DNA of 32,665 bases from Spirulina subsalsa CS-330 (GTDB lineage Bacteria; Cyanobacteriota; Cyanobacteriia; Cyanobacteriales; Spirulinaceae): the NCBI RefSeq assembly GCF_028330765.1, contig NZ_JAQMTY010000019.1:1-32665 (forward strand), read 5' to 3'. The notes under the pieces are model-generated. The model was not told the DNA's origin. It saw only the letters and a program-made list of their open reading frames with translations, and ran no database searches. Positions 18,028-26,428 of the stretch are shown piece after piece (the stretch's first letter is position 1; every line of letters starts with the position of its first letter). The translations under genes and the position numbers were made by a program.

Positions 18028-18616
18028 CCCCAACCCACCGCCGGATCTCGAAGGGTGCGATCGCGCCTGGGTGGATCTCAGCCGTTATGATCAATCCTTT
18101 TTTGATCGCGGTCGTCCCACTGTCGTCATTCTGCTCTGGTGGTTCGTGCAGGCGGTCTGTTTTCCCCTCACCCTGCATAACATGAGCGGCATTCGTTGCG
18201 CCCTGTTGCGCTTCTTTGGGGCCACGATTGGCACAGGGGTGGTGATTCGGCCCACGGCGCGGGTCACGTATCCCTGGAAAGTTGCGATCGGCGATTACAG
18301 TTGGATCGGCGATGATGTGGTGCTCTACAGCCTCGATCGCATCACCATCGGCGCTCACACCGTCATTTCCCAAGAATGCTATCTCTGCACCGGCAGCCAT
18401 GATATTAGCGATCGCACCTTCAAACTCAAAACCACCCCAATCACGATCGGCCATGGTGTGTGGATTGCCACGGATTGCTTCATTGCCCCAGGGGTGACGA
18501 TTGGCTCCAATACCGTCGTGGGAGCACGGAGCAGCGTCTTTCGCGATCTCCCCCCCGCGATGGTAGCCTGGGGCAATCCCTGCCAAGCGATGCGATCGCG
18601 CTTCCCCGATCCATGA
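18017..18616 (+). CDS. WcaF-like O-acetyltransferase with left-handed beta-helix fold
   Basis: The 199-residue protein (start at ATG 18017, MNPNPNPPPDLEG) has a variable N-terminus with a hydrophobic helix (VVILLWWFVQAVCFPL). A hexapeptide-repeat domain runs from about 70 to 190: ARVTYPWKVAIGDYSWIGDD, ITIGAHTVISQECYLCTGSHDI with the likely catalytic His, and ITIGHGVWIATDCFIAPGVTIGSNTVVGARSSV. This is the pattern of colanic-acid WcaF and related serine/sugar acetyltransferases using acetyl-CoA. The frame is open from 17993, but ATG 18017 fits better. With the two preceding glycosyltransferases it probably modifies an exopolysaccharide. Confidence 0.85.
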   Translation: MNPNPNPPPDLEGCDRAWVDLSRYDQSFFDRGRPTVVILLWWFVQAVCFPLTLHNMSGIRCALLRFFGATIGTGVVIRPTARVTYPWKVAIGDYSWIGDDVVLYSLDRITIGAHTVISQECYLCTGSHDISDRTFKLKTTPITIGHGVWIATDCFIAPGVTIGSNTVVGARSSVFRDLPPAMVAWGNPCQAMRSRFPDP

Positions 18617-18695
18617 TTGATCCAGTCTGAATGTTTGGAAGGTGTAGTTTGCGGTATGTAACAATAGAAAAAGAGTCTATTTAAGGAGTCCCACA

Positions 18696-18929
18696 GTGAC
18701 CAGAGACCTAGACCGTATTACTGTTAATCCACAAGTGTGTCTTGGGCAGCCGACGATTCGGGGAATGCGTATCACTGTGGGATTTGTCCTGAAGCTGCTG
18801 GCTAGCCAGCTATCTATTCAAGATGTTCTAGAAGCTTACCCGGAATTAGAGGAAGAGGATCTTCGTCAGGCTCTTAATTATGCGGCTTGGGCTGTATCCG
18901 ATCACATGATTAGCTTTACGTCAGCATGA
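18696..18929 (+). CDS. DUF433 protein, antitoxin of a toxin-antitoxin pair
   Basis: The 77-residue protein has the DUF433 pattern: RITVNPQVCLGQPTIRGMRITV (about 7-28), then a helix-turn-helix-like VLKLLASQLSIQDVLEAYPELEEEDLRQALNYAA (31-64). It starts at GTG 18696, backed by AGGAG at 18684-18688 with seven bases of spacing. The last bases overlap the start of the DUF5615 gene in an ATGA junction. DUF433 proteins are commonly the antitoxin partner of DUF5615 (PIN-like) toxins, and the helix-turn-helix suggests operon autoregulation. Confidence 0.85.
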   Translation: MTRDLDRITVNPQVCLGQPTIRGMRITVGFVLKLLASQLSIQDVLEAYPELEEEDLRQALNYAAWAVSDHMISFTSA

Positions 18930-19312
18930 ATCGTCTACGTCTGCTGGCTGACGTTCATATCTCTCCTTTGACCGTTGAGGCTTTAAGGTCTCAGGGATAC
19001 GACATCGTCCGAACTACAGATTCGTTGTCTGCGACTGCTGCTGACGCGGAGATTTTGGCACTTGCCAGAGTGGAAGGTAAAGTCGTTTTAACACAAGACT
19101 TGGATTTTTCCATGTTGGTGGCTCTCAGTAATTATGGACTGCCCAGTTTGATTACATTACGATTATCTTCTGCCAAACCTGATGTGGTTGTTCAAAGACT
19201 TTTAGCGGTTTTACCGATTGTAGAAACTGAGCTGACAGAAGGTTCAGCAATTACGATTAACGATGACCTGGTACGTGTTCGTAAACTTCCAATTCAACGC
19301 AGTGATATCTAA
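18926..19312 (+). CDS. DUF5615 PIN-like nuclease, toxin of the DUF433 pair
   Basis: The 128-residue protein reads LRLLADVHISPLTVEALRSQGYDIV (about 4-28), with Asp9 at the end of the first strand; AADAEILALARVEGKVVLTQDLDF (38-61) carries Asp40, Glu42 and Asp58/Asp60. This is the acidic arrangement of the PIN-like DUF5615 / Mut7-C family, expected to coordinate Mg2+ and cleave RNA. The 4-bp overlap with the DUF433 gene gives translational coupling. Together they form a small two-gene cassette AT-richer than the preceding glycosyltransferase operon. Confidence 0.85.
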   Translation: MNRLRLLADVHISPLTVEALRSQGYDIVRTTDSLSATAADAEILALARVEGKVVLTQDLDFSMLVALSNYGLPSLITLRLSSAKPDVVVQRLLAVLPIVETELTEGSAITINDDLVRVRKLPIQRSDI

Positions 19313-19426
19313 CTTCACCGTTATCGGGCTAAAAATCCATAGATTGTATGGCGAGATCAAATATTGTTGGATGTATTCTTGGTACTGCGGTTGGTGATGC
19401 GATCGCCCCTCCCCCCATAATCCCCC

Positions 19427-19467
19427 CACTCTCCCCACTCCCCACTCCCCACTCCCCACTCCCCACT
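19427..19467. repeat. Tandem CCCCACT repeat
   Basis: The heptamer CCCCACT is repeated about six times in tandem, with an imperfect start, ending next to the 3' end of the LysR gene. Such short tandem repeats of 7 bp are frequent in cyanobacterial intergenic DNA and change copy number by slippage. Confidence 0.7.
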
Positions 19468-20363
19468 CACATAAACACCCCCGCCTGGCGCAGCGCATCG
19501 AGAAACGCATAGACCGCCGGAGGATGGAGCGCATCCTTGAGCATCGCAATCCCGATCGTCCGAGTCAGCACACAGGGCAATTTACAAACCTTAATCCCCT
19601 TGGGAATGGGTTCCGCTGCCATCCGGGGCAAAATCGCCGCCCCTAAATTACGCAGCACCATCCCGATAATCGTCGAATCTTCCCGCAGTTCATAGGCAAT
19701 GTTGAGGGAGGTTTCAACGGTTTTTAAACAGTTATGGATGCGATGGGAACAGGTATTCACCGACGACACAATCAGCGGATAGGCGGCCAAATCAGCCCAG
19801 GTGAGTTGTGTGGGGCCGGTGAAGCTCGGCGGCATCAACGCTAGGTAGTCATCACAGAGAATTTCCCAGGTTTCAAACTCATCGCCTTCGGGTAATTCGG
19901 CAACGCTGAGGTCGGCTTGACCGTTGAGGAGGGCTTTTTCAATGTTGTAGAACTCGTCGAATTCGGTGATTTTGACTTTAATTGTCGGATAGAGGTCGTG
20001 GAGTCGCGAAATTGCGCTGGGCAAAAGGTGGGTGGCCATGCTGCGGTAGGCGGCGATGTGAACCTGTCCCCCCCGTAGACCCCGCGCTTGGTTGGCTTCT
20101 TGGGAAATATTATCGAGGTGTCTCAAGATCGCATGGGCTTCTTTCATGACGCGATCGCCCACGACGGTAAGCTGTGCCCCTTGGCGGCTGCGTTTAATCA
20201 ACTGCACGCCCAATTCTGCTTCGAGGGCGGCGATCGCATGACTCACCGTGGATTGCGAGAGATTCAACGCCAAGGCCGCCGCGCTGAATGTGCCGTGGTC
20301 GGCGATCGCCACCAGCGCCACCAACTGCGAGATCTTGAGTTTGTAGGGATTAAAAGAGTGCAT
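19467..20363 (-). CDS. LysR-family transcriptional regulator
   Basis: Starting at ATG 20363 gives 298 residues, the normal LysR length. The N-terminal winged HTH reads LKISQLVALVAIADHGTFSAAALALNLSQSTVSHAIAALEAELGVQLIKRSRQGAQLT, followed by a linker helix and the effector domain (about 90-298) with GGQVHIAAYRSMATHLLP and LGAAILPRM. The frame is open to ATG 20444, which would add 27 residues; the shorter form starts like typical family members. It is divergent from the small gene at 20585, and two LysR-type boxes at 20480-20507 sit just upstream, suggesting autoregulation and control of the divergent gene. The effector is unknown. It differs from what I know of NdhR, CmpR and RbcR enough that I give no symbol. 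Confidence 0.88.
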   Translation of the reverse strand: MHSFNPYKLKISQLVALVAIADHGTFSAAALALNLSQSTVSHAIAALEAELGVQLIKRSRQGAQLTVVGDRVMKEAHAILRHLDNISQEANQARGLRGGQVHIAAYRSMATHLLPSAISRLHDLYPTIKVKITEFDEFYNIEKALLNGQADLSVAELPEGDEFETWEILCDDYLALMPPSFTGPTQLTWADLAAYPLIVSSVNTCSHRIHNCLKTVETSLNIAYELREDSTIIGMVLRNLGAAILPRMAAEPIPKGIKVCKLPCVLTRTIGIAMLKDALHPPAVYAFLDALRQAGVFM

Positions 20364-20479
20364 CGATAACGAGAAACCCTGAGCAGAACCCATAAACGCC
20401 AAACCGTCCACCCCACCGGATTGCAGCAACACCGCCGCATTCATAGATTTCAGTATTAAGGCAGACTCCTGAGCAAACC

Positions 20480-20507
20480 ATCGAAAACTTCGATAGTTAG
20501 CATCTAT
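20480..20507. promoter_or_regulatory. Two tandem LysR-type operator candidates
   Basis: ATCGAAAACTTCGAT (20480-20494) is a perfect inverted repeat of the ATC-N9-GAT form, which also satisfies T-N11-A. ATAGTTAGCATCTAT (20493-20507) is a second T-N11-A dyad (ATAG-N7-CTAT) overlapping it by two bases. Both lie in the divergent region between the LysR gene and the gene at 20585. Confidence 0.5.
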
Positions 20508-20584
20508 TCTATCCGTTGTGTCAGAACAATGGAATCGTTACAGTGAAATTGTTCACCCAAAATAACACCCAGGGGGTTCATCCA

Positions 20585-20869
20585 ATGACGAATTTTAGCC
20601 TCACCGCCCAACAACAAAAACTTGAGAAGATCTACGGCAAATCTTCGACGGCTCACTATCTGAGTGCCAAGTTCACCCAAGAGTTTAAAGCGATGCTGGC
20701 TTGGATGATTCACCACCTCACACAAGCCAATGAGCCGCGCATTTGGATACGCCACGACGCGCAGGGAAGTCCTCAATTTCACGCCTACGATCCCCGCACG
20801 CAAAAACGTTTTTACGGGGATTCAGAACAGGATTTACGGGTTTGGCTCGAAGCCCGTTACAGCGGTTAA
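20585..20869 (+). CDS. Small conserved cyanobacterial protein, function unknown
   Basis: This is a 94-residue soluble protein (start MTNFSLTAQQQKLEKIYG; ATG at 20585 chosen over an upstream in-frame ATG at 20516). The N-terminal half is helical and rich in Gln and Lys; the C-terminal half contains RIWIRHDAQGSPQFHAYDP and QDLRVWLEARY. There is no catalytic motif, signal peptide or membrane span. It is transcribed divergently from the LysR regulator and is followed by a strong hairpin terminator at 20918-20943. It is a candidate target of that regulator. Confidence 0.65.
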   Translation: MTNFSLTAQQQKLEKIYGKSSTAHYLSAKFTQEFKAMLAWMIHHLTQANEPRIWIRHDAQGSPQFHAYDPRTQKRFYGDSEQDLRVWLEARYSG

Positions 20870-20917
20870 CGCTTACAGCATCTGACATCCTGGATTGCAG
20901 GGTGCGATCGCCAGAAC

Positions 20918-20945
20918 AAACAAGGGGCTTAAGCCCCTTGTTTTT
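20918..20945 (+). terminator. Intrinsic terminator after the small gene at 20585
   Basis: The perfect palindrome CAAGGGGCTTAAGCCCCTTG (20921-20940) extends by A/T pairs to 20918-20943 and is followed by a T-run (to 20945). The same core occurs at 3621-3643. Read leftward, it also lies just after the 3' end of the CHAT protein gene (stop near 20989) and may serve both genes. Confidence 0.75.
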
Positions 20946-20988
20946 AAACATACCATTTTTCTCGCTGATTAGTAATAGCAGTGATGAT

Positions 20989-23900
20989 CTACCACGGACT
21001 GCCCACCAGCATAAAACTACTCCAATAGTAAGGATGACTCAAGGCCGTGGATTGCGTCGATAACCACATTTCTGCGGTTAAGTGGTGTTGAATGCTGCTG
21101 TCCGTGAGCGGATTCAAGTCTCCATGAATGAGGCTGATTTGGGCTTGGCGTAATGCTTCGGATTTGGTCGTAATGTCCGCATGATTCAGATGCTCATAAA
21201 ACTGGCTCATCAGTTGCATTGTGCCCACGTCTGAAATCTTCCATAAACTTGCCAACACGGATTTTACGCCGGCTTGCACCGCTAACCCGGCAAATCCCAA
21301 TTCAGCGAGGGGATCGCCGAGGGCGGTTTCACAGGCGCTGAAAATTAATAATTCCACTTGGGGCGCATCATACCAGTTCAATTCTCGGAGCCGATTCATC
21401 GTGATTTGTTCATTACCCCAGAGTTGAATATAGGCGTTGTGGGCAGATCCGCGCCGGAATTCGGCATGGGTGGCTAGATGAACGATGTCAAAGTTTCGTT
21501 GATTGCTTTCGTGGTAGAGGTTCTCCCAGGTAAAGGCTTGATTGAGATAGATGGTGCTGGGGTTCATGGACTGGACGATCGCTAATTCTGCGGGAACGGC
21601 GGGCAAGGGGTCTAATTGTTGAAAATCTGAGGCTCCCATCGCTAAAACTGTCGCATTTTGGAGGGGTTGATACTCACTATTGGTTAGGCTGAGGCTCGGA
21701 ATTTGACCGAGACTGTATTTTTCAACGAGGAACTGTTTGCCATCGTGTAGCGCGGCCAGGGGTATGGCTCGCAGTTCTTCACCCATGGCAAAGACCAGAT
21801 TATCCACTCCCAAGGCTTCAATGGTGGATTCAATGGGCCGAATTAACCAGTCATACAGTTGTTGAGCGGGGGTGAAGTAATCATGACTAAATCGGTCTTG
21901 GATGTGGCGACGGAATTGGGCGATGGTGGTGCGGAGGCTTTGACGATCTGCGTCCGGTACGATGATGCGCTGGAGCTGATGATCCGGGGTGATGACAATT
22001 AATTCCAAGACATCAATTTGACTGACGGCATAGATCAGGGCGGGTACGGTTCCGGTTTGGGCGGTGATGCGCTCGAAGGTGTCGTGGATGGTAGCGATCG
22101 CATCCTCGCTATTGTCTGAGGAGGTGTCCGAGGTGTCTTGGGCGTTGTCCGTGCCGGCATCATCCACGATCCCATTGTTCCCAGGGGCGACCGTTGCGAA
22201 GACGGCAAATTCTTGACCCATGACCTGATCAAGCTGGCGGACTTGTTGGGCAATGGAAGCGTCTTGCAGTAACGATGAGAGGGTGGTTTCGCCCGGTAGA
22301 TACCAAGTGACCGCAAAGCCCCCTTCGTTACTGAACTGCTGAAAGTGAGATGTGCCACCGGCTTGACGGGCGATCGCCCCTAGAAAGTTTTCCAAGTCCA
22401 AGGGGCGCAGGGGACTCAATCCGGCGACGGAATCTAGGGGATCAGGGGTGATGGGGTCGAGGGGGTTGAGGGTGGAGGCGTTGGGGGAGGTGAGGCGGCC
22501 GGGTGTAATCAAGATCCCCGGCTGGCGATGTTCGAGGAGAAACGCCTGAGTGGGGGTGACGGTGGATAGATTGCCGGTGGCGATCGCGTCGGAACTGCCA
22601 TTCACGGCCGCATCACCGACGATAAACGGAACGAGACCCCGCCCCCCGTGATGAATGGCGATCGCGCCCCCCGCCGTCGCCCCCGCCGTGGAAATGCTCG
22701 CGGGCTGATGCCGCAATTGAAAATCATTATTCGCCAAACCCGTAATGCGCACATCGCCATCACTGCGGATCTCCACCCGTCCCCCCGCGCCCGCTTGGGC
22801 TTCCGTGTTAATGGGGCCCGTGATAATATCCCCCCGCGCCTGCAACACCACTCGTCCACCATTCCCACTGCGCGATCGCGTATCAATCGACCCAAGCGTG
22901 CCGTTAGTGGTGATAATCCTGCCCTGCCGACTGATGAAACTCAGGTCGCCACTCTCGCCACTCAACGCCGTGGTAAACACATTTTTCGTCAAAATATCCC
23001 CCCCCGCCGTCAGCGAGATATCCCCCCCAAACGTCGCATTCAAGGCCAACGCCGTTAAATCGATCGCCCCTTGGGCATTTAAGGTCATATCTCGCGTCAA
23101 GGGTGAAAAATTCCCCGTCAGCCGAATCGCCCCCCCACTCTCGATCATGAGGTCTGTTTGACCCCCGCCGAGATCTAAATTCACATCACGGATCGCGTCG
23201 GCGATCGTCACCGACACCACCCCAACACTCAGCGGATCAACATATAGATCATCCCCCGACTCCAACGCTTGATTCTGCTCAAACCGCGTCCGCGTCAGAT
23301 CCAGATCAAACCCATTCCCAGAATTATTCGCCAGAATATGCACCCCGCTCCCCTGCCTGCCGCCGCTATTCCCCGCAATCAAGGAATCAGCGATCGCAAT
23401 ACTCGTCGCCGGATCACGAAAATAGCTCGACAGCTTCACCGCCGAACCATTACTTTGAAGCTGATTATTCAAAATTGAGGTGCGATCGATCTGCACATCA
23501 CCCCGATCCACACGAATGCCTGCATAGACATTTTGATTATGATCAATCTGTGAATCAGTAATGCGTAACAGACTCATGGAACCGCTGAAATTTGGAAACA
23601 CCGCGCCCAACCATGGACGATGGTAGATCATGCCGCCCTCGATCGTTTCCGTATTTTCCGTGATTCGAGAATGATTAATCTCCATCGTCGTCGCGCTAGA
23701 ATTAATAATTCCTCCCTCGCTATTATTCCGCACCGTAACGTAATTCAACGTAATCTTACTCTGGGGATCAGGATTAAAAAAACTGGGTAACGTCGTTTGC
23801 AAACCGTAGACAATCCCCGCACCGCCATGATTAGCCGTTGTCACATGATTAATCGTTAAATTGCCATTATCACCCCAGTGATAGATGCCATGCTCAGTAC

Positions 23901-25638
23901 TATTTTTTACGGTGAGATGTTCAAGGGTGAAATTATCTGTTTCAGCATGGAAAATATTGCCTGTGATGCCGTTGCCATCAATGGTTAATTGATCTTCACC
24001 GGAACCCGTGAGGATCACGTCTTCGGTGATTTTGGGTAAATTGCTGTGCAGGGTAATCTGTTGGGGCGTTGCAAAATTTCCCAGCGTATCAAAGACAATC
24101 GTATCTTCCCCTGCACTGCCCATTTGTCCATCGATCGCACTATTCAGATTCGCCGCCACGATCGCTTCTCGTAAGGTCAATGCACCATCATTCGCCACAA
24201 TATCCGCCGCACTCTGCACCGTCAAAACCGCTAATTTTCCCTCCCAATCCGTCATGGTTTCGAGGGTGAACGGATTCCCGGATGCCAGGGTTCCCGTTTG
24301 AGCTTCGAGCGTCCAATCACCGTTAACCGTAGCGCTGCCCGTGATATTCGTAGAAGCTGCCACATTGGCCCCAGTGGTCTGGGCCAATTGCGTCACAAAG
24401 GCTTCCCCCACCGCCCCTAAAGCCGTGAAGCAACTGTACAACAGGAGATCGGCGCTGGCCGTGAGGCTATCCCCCCAGGCGGCGAGGTCGGTTGGATGGC
24501 GAGCGATCGCCGCTGAGTTTACCCATTGATTTCCCAGCCAAATATTCCCCGCGTTTCCTTCGGCCACAACGGCCACCGACTCCACCGGCCCCACCGCATC
24601 CCGAATCACCGCCAACTCCTCCGCGATCGCCGTCACCCCATTTTCATCCCGCTCGATGATCTGCGCGATCGTCCCCGCCGCCGTACCGTAGAGCAGTTGC
24701 TCCGGATTGTCCACCCGGCGATCGATAAACACCGCTTGGTCGGGATTCTCGCCCGTTGCACTGAACCGAATCACCCGCACATTACCCCCGACAAGCCCCG
24801 CATCGGTGGATGTGACCTGGCCCGCCGCGTAGAGGTCAACGGTTTGGCTAGTCACGGGGCCATGAATGGCCACATCCCCAGGGGATGGGATGGCGCTAGA
24901 ACCCGTGAGCAGACTGGGCAGATCTAACGGGGTGATTCCGGTCGTGAATATATCGGTGCTCACATCGAGGCTCAACAGCATTCCCGGCTGCGAGAGGGTG
25001 ACGCGGCGTTGACCGGGAATGGCCGCAATGGTTACATGGCCCTGAGTTGAGGCGATCGCACCATGGTTAACCACCGTACCGCCACTCAAATGCATATCCC
25101 CCGCAAGAGTCAACGCCCCCAAATTGAGAATCGCCCCCGGTGTTTCACTCAAAAATAAAAACTGATTGGGTGCGCCCCATAGTGAGGCATAATCATTGAC
25201 CCCAGTCGCGTTAAACCAACCGTTTTCAAACCCCATGCGATCGGCCGTGGTGGCGAAAAAATCACCGCCGATATTCAAACTCACCCCAGACCCAAAGACA
25301 ATTCCCGCCGGATTCATCAGGTAAAGATTCGGATTCGCACCAATCGCCCCATGAATTACCGAAGGATTCCCCCCGACGACTCGCCCGAAAATATTCACAA
25401 TGCCGGGATCGCTCAGAAAATTGGCAATTTCACCAGGGCTTAAGCCAAATTCTTGAAAGGAGTGAAAAAGGTTAGCTCCGGTTTGTGTGCCGCCGTTGAT
25501 CTGGTAGGTATTGCCGTTATATTGAATAAGTGTGCCTGTGCCATCGGGGGCGGCGGTGATGGATTGGGCTTGCACCATGACGGGGGTCATGGTTAGGGCT
25601 AAGGAAGTTGCACTGATGATCAGGGATAATATCCGCAT
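20989..25638 (-). CDS. Giant secreted protein: TPS domain, DUF4347-like region, parallel beta-helix and C-terminal CHAT protease
   Basis: From ATG 25638 the protein is 1549 residues (an upstream ATG at 25728 would add 30). It opens with a Sec signal peptide (MRILSLIISATSLALTMTP...VQAQS), then a filamentous-haemagglutinin-type TPS secretion domain including NPNLYLMNPAGIVFG (102-116). A DUF4347-like block follows (about 355-460, with LLLYSCFTALGAVGEAFV), then a long beta-helix region with Asn/Asp-rich right-handed repeats (about 480-1000). The C-terminal CHAT domain has an intact catalytic pair: His1391 in HLATHAEF and Cys1436 in FSACETALG. CHAT domains are caspase-like cysteine proteases. The TPS domain predicts export through an Omp85-type partner (not in this window). 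No TPR domain is seen; substrate and activation are unknown. This combination is known from filamentous and multicellular cyanobacteria. Confidence 0.9.
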   Translation of the reverse strand: MRILSLIISATSLALTMTPVMVQAQSITAAPDGTGTLIQYNGNTYQINGGTQTGANLFHSFQEFGLSPGEIANFLSDPGIVNIFGRVVGGNPSVIHGAIGANPNLYLMNPAGIVFGSGVSLNIGGDFFATTADRMGFENGWFNATGVNDYASLWGAPNQFLFLSETPGAILNLGALTLAGDMHLSGGTVVNHGAIASTQGHVTIAAIPGQRRVTLSQPGMLLSLDVSTDIFTTGITPLDLPSLLTGSSAIPSPGDVAIHGPVTSQTVDLYAAGQVTSTDAGLVGGNVRVIRFSATGENPDQAVFIDRRVDNPEQLLYGTAAGTIAQIIERDENGVTAIAEELAVIRDAVGPVESVAVVAEGNAGNIWLGNQWVNSAAIARHPTDLAAWGDSLTASADLLLYSCFTALGAVGEAFVTQLAQTTGANVAASTNITGSATVNGDWTLEAQTGTLASGNPFTLETMTDWEGKLAVLTVQSAADIVANDGALTLREAIVAANLNSAIDGQMGSAGEDTIVFDTLGNFATPQQITLHSNLPKITEDVILTGSGEDQLTIDGNGITGNIFHAETDNFTLEHLTVKNSTEHGIYHWGDNGNLTINHVTTANHGGAGIVYGLQTTLPSFFNPDPQSKITLNYVTVRNNSEGGIINSSATTMEINHSRITENTETIEGGMIYHRPWLGAVFPNFSGSMSLLRITDSQIDHNQNVYAGIRVDRGDVQIDRTSILNNQLQSNGSAVKLSSYFRDPATSIAIADSLIAGNSGGRQGSGVHILANNSGNGFDLDLTRTRFEQNQALESGDDLYVDPLSVGVVSVTIADAIRDVNLDLGGGQTDLMIESGGAIRLTGNFSPLTRDMTLNAQGAIDLTALALNATFGGDISLTAGGDILTKNVFTTALSGESGDLSFISRQGRIITTNGTLGSIDTRSRSGNGGRVVLQARGDIITGPINTEAQAGAGGRVEIRSDGDVRITGLANNDFQLRHQPASISTAGATAGGAIAIHHGGRGLVPFIVGDAAVNGSSDAIATGNLSTVTPTQAFLLEHRQPGILITPGRLTSPNASTLNPLDPITPDPLDSVAGLSPLRPLDLENFLGAIARQAGGTSHFQQFSNEGGFAVTWYLPGETTLSSLLQDASIAQQVRQLDQVMGQEFAVFATVAPGNNGIVDDAGTDNAQDTSDTSSDNSEDAIATIHDTFERITAQTGTVPALIYAVSQIDVLELIVITPDHQLQRIIVPDADRQSLRTTIAQFRRHIQDRFSHDYFTPAQQLYDWLIRPIESTIEALGVDNLVFAMGEELRAIPLAALHDGKQFLVEKYSLGQIPSLSLTNSEYQPLQNATVLAMGASDFQQLDPLPAVPAELAIVQSMNPSTIYLNQAFTWENLYHESNQRNFDIVHLATHAEFRRGSAHNAYIQLWGNEQITMNRLRELNWYDAPQVELLIFSACETALGDPLAELGFAGLAVQAGVKSVLASLWKISDVGTMQLMSQFYEHLNHADITTKSEALRQAQISLIHGDLNPLTDSSIQHHLTAEMWLSTQSTALSHPYYWSSFMLVGSPW

Positions 25639-25758
25639 TTTTTGGGGGGGGGTGGGGCGCGATCGCGCCGTGCTCATGTCCTGTAACCATCCCAATATAT
25701 TCAACCCTAACCCTACCAGCAACTTCATCGTACAATCACGGCTTTTGTGGGCTGGTTT

Positions 25759-26352
25759 TCATTCCACTGCTTCATTCACAGGCTGGACTGGAATCACCAC
25801 ATCCTCATAAACATCAGTCACCTCACAACTAAACTTAATCGTTTCTAACGTGAACGGATCGGATGAACGATATCGTGTGAGAAACCAAACCCCTTCCTGA
25901 TTGCGCCGAAAGCAATCAATGCGCTGTTGTTTTTGGCTAATCAGCACATATTCCTGGAGGGTTTCGATTTCGCTGTAGTCATCAAATTTATCCCCTCGAT
26001 CAAAGGCCTCTGTACTGTTTTACAATACTTCAATGATGATTTTTGGATATGCCTTGAAGTACATTGAGTTCTGATCTCTACTGTCGCAAGTGATCAATAA
26101 ATCAGGATAGTAATAACAATTTCGAGATACAATCTTGACCTTCATATCACTGGGATATAAACGACAGGGTTGGCTCCGAAGATGGGGACGTAGCAACGCT
26201 GTTAGATTCGCGCAGATGGTGACATGGGCATCACTTGCGCCTGCCATGGCATAAATAGAGCCATTGATATATTCATGCTTAATCGGACTATCCTTTTCGG
26301 CTTCTAGATAGTCGTCAGGGGTTACGGGTGAGGGGGAGTGAGCGTGAATCAT
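25759..26352 (-). pseudogene. Uma2-family (DUF820) nuclease gene interrupted by one in-frame stop
   Basis: Read as one frame from ATG 26352 to the stop at 25759, this encodes a 197-codon Uma2-like PD-(D/E)XK protein. It shows VTPDDYLEAEK, HEYINGSIYAMAGAS, the PDLLI catalytic block (Asp84) and IIIEVL with Glu108. Codon 111 is TAA (plus-strand bases 20-22 of the block at 26020-26022). Immediately after it, in the same frame, come NSTEAFDRGDKFDDYSEIETLQEYVLISQ and the rest of a normal C-terminus. The family has Ser there, and TCA to TAA is one base change. Without the stop the gene would be intact and of normal length, so the loss is recent or a sequencing error. It lies upstream of the CHAT gene on the same strand. 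Confidence 0.85.
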
Positions 26353-26428
26353 GATGGCGCGATCGCAGTATGAAACTGGTCAGGTTACTTAGAACAATAT
26401 TCTTTCGGTCGATATTGAGGCATGATAT

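Noticed and set aside
19427-19467. A CRISPR array at the CCCCACT repeats
   Set aside because: The repeats are 7 bp and contiguous with no spacers, so this is a simple tandem repeat.
22648-24927. Several plus-strand open frames within the CHAT gene
   Set aside because: They are antisense to a coherent 1549-residue protein and show only the Pro/Arg-rich composition of shadow frames.
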